DNA of 32,343 nucleotides from assembly GCA_046732855.1 (NCBI GenBank), contig JBKPNX010000151.1, positions 1-32,343 on the forward strand, read 5' to 3'. Below the pieces are notes generated by a model that was not told where the DNA came from, searched no databases, and worked only from the letters and a program-made list of their open reading frames with translations. Source of the DNA: JBKPNX01 sp046732855. GTDB lineage: Bacteria; Pseudomonadota; Alphaproteobacteria; Geminicoccales; Geminicoccaceae. Made by a program: the position numbers and the translations under genes. Numbering within the stretch: position 1 is the stretch's first letter; every line of letters begins with the position of its first letter. Below are positions 31,784-32,343 of the stretch, piece by piece.

Positions 31784-32343
31784 TCAGTAAGGCCCGGCGG
31801 CCTTGGCCTGCGCCGCGCCGGCACCCTTGATCCGGTCGACTCCGTCCTTGGCCGCGGTCGCGAGCAGGCGCCCGTCGGACAGGAGCGTCACGAACTGGAA
31901 GCCCTTGTCGATCACGTTGCGCGCGTACTCGACGCTTGCGACGTGGATGCCGGTGATCAGCCCGCGCCGGCTGCAGCCCTCGTGCACCTTGTCGAGCACC
32001 GCCACGAGGTCGGGATGCTTGGGATCGACCCGCTCCTGGTAGCCGAGGCTCTGGCTGAGGTCGGCCGGGCCGATGTAGACGCCATCGAGGCCGGGGGTGT
32101 CGAGGATCGCATCCAAGTTCTCGATCGCCTGCGCGGTCTCGATCATCGCGAGCGCGATCACCGTGTCGTTGGCGTGCTGGGCGTAGTCGGTGCCGGCGTA
32201 GAAACTGACCCGGGTCGGGCCGAAGCTGCGGTAGCCCTTCGGCGGATAACGGCAGGCGCCGACGAAGCGCCGCGCCTCCTCGGCGGTGCTGACCATCGGG
32301 CAGATGATGCCGTAGCAGCCGGCGTCCAGCATCTTCATGATGA
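31784..32343 (-). CDS. HpcH/HpaI aldolase family protein, 5' end outside window
   Basis: C-terminal about 186 residues of a class II metal-dependent pyruvate aldolase (2-keto-3-deoxy-L-rhamnonate / 4-hydroxy-2-oxoheptanedioate aldolase group). The gene continues beyond the right edge: the frame is open through IMKMLDAGCYGIICPMV, which is mid-protein in the family. Present are CPMVSTAEEARRFVGACRYP, PPKGYRSFGPTR, IALAMIETAQAIENLDAI (metal-binding Glu) and DGVYIGPADLSQSLG (metal-binding Asp and the PADLS loop). The tail after KDGVDRIKG is a short Ala-rich extension. About 70 N-terminal residues are missing. It would cleave or form 2-oxo acids in sugar-acid or aromatic catabolism; no pathway partner is visible. 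Confidence 0.92.
   Translation of the reverse strand, partial: IMKMLDAGCYGIICPMVSTAEEARRFVGACRYPPKGYRSFGPTRVSFYAGTDYAQHANDTVIALAMIETAQAIENLDAILDTPGLDGVYIGPADLSQSLGYQERVDPKHPDLVAVLDKVHEGCSRRGLITGIHVASVEYARNVIDKGFQFVTLLSDGRLLATAAKDGVDRIKGAGAAQAKAAGPY

Overview
The window is GC-rich DNA with bacterial gene density. The gene families present point to an alphaproteobacterium, possibly of the Rhodospirillales or Hyphomicrobiales type. These families are the DUF1194, DUF2076 and DUF3095 proteins, an EF-G-like GTPase whose G3 box reads DCPGS, an HtrA-like protein without catalytic residues, and a short intergenic repeat of the CATTGCGAGC...GAAGCAATCCAG kind. The placement is inference from family recall; no database search was run. 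No tRNA, rRNA, CRISPR array, integrase or intact insertion sequence was seen.

Left part (1-12140): an SDR oxidoreductase and a small uncharacterised gene on the minus strand are followed by a secreted protein. Next comes a tight three-gene cassette: a SxtJ-like membrane protein, a DUF5989 (SxtK-like) mini-membrane protein and an SxtI/CmcH/NodU-type carbamoyltransferase. A decayed TlyC/CorC-type gene separates it from an AI-2E family permease. The minus-strand pair TerB-like/nnr diverges from psuG, which is followed by an HPt protein and an OmpA-like lipoprotein. A dispersed repeat and a frameshifted, truncated peptide-ABC substrate-binding protein gene end this part.

Middle (12627-19384): a DHA2-type MFS exporter is followed by two HtrA-family genes. 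The first has lost all three catalytic residues. The second is a lipoprotein with an intact triad. Between them lies a tandem array of eleven full units and one partial unit of about 55 bp, the most striking non-coding structure in the window. A DUF3095 gene follows on the minus strand.

Right part (19580-32343): an ABC-F ATPase is followed by a small secreted ORF and then by a second, broken copy of the ABC-F 3' end. After these come the EF-G-like GTPase, a MATE exporter with an M23 peptidase close behind it, and a minus-strand run (EF-hand protein, TusA-like protein, small lipoprotein). The last genes are a DUF2076 protein, a 54-residue basic protein, a VOC dioxygenase-like protein translationally coupled to a DUF1194 VWA-like protein, a second copy of the dispersed repeat, and an HpcH/HpaI aldolase running off the right edge.

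Most genes are housekeeping, envelope or transport genes. Three decayed genes, two dispersed repeats, the tandem array and the small-ORF insertion behind the ABC-F gene show a region that has been rearranged between conserved genes. I did not find a convincing new multi-gene defence or biosynthetic system. The best candidates for follow-up are the tandem array between the live and dead HtrA genes and the SxtJ/DUF5989/carbamoyltransferase cassette.
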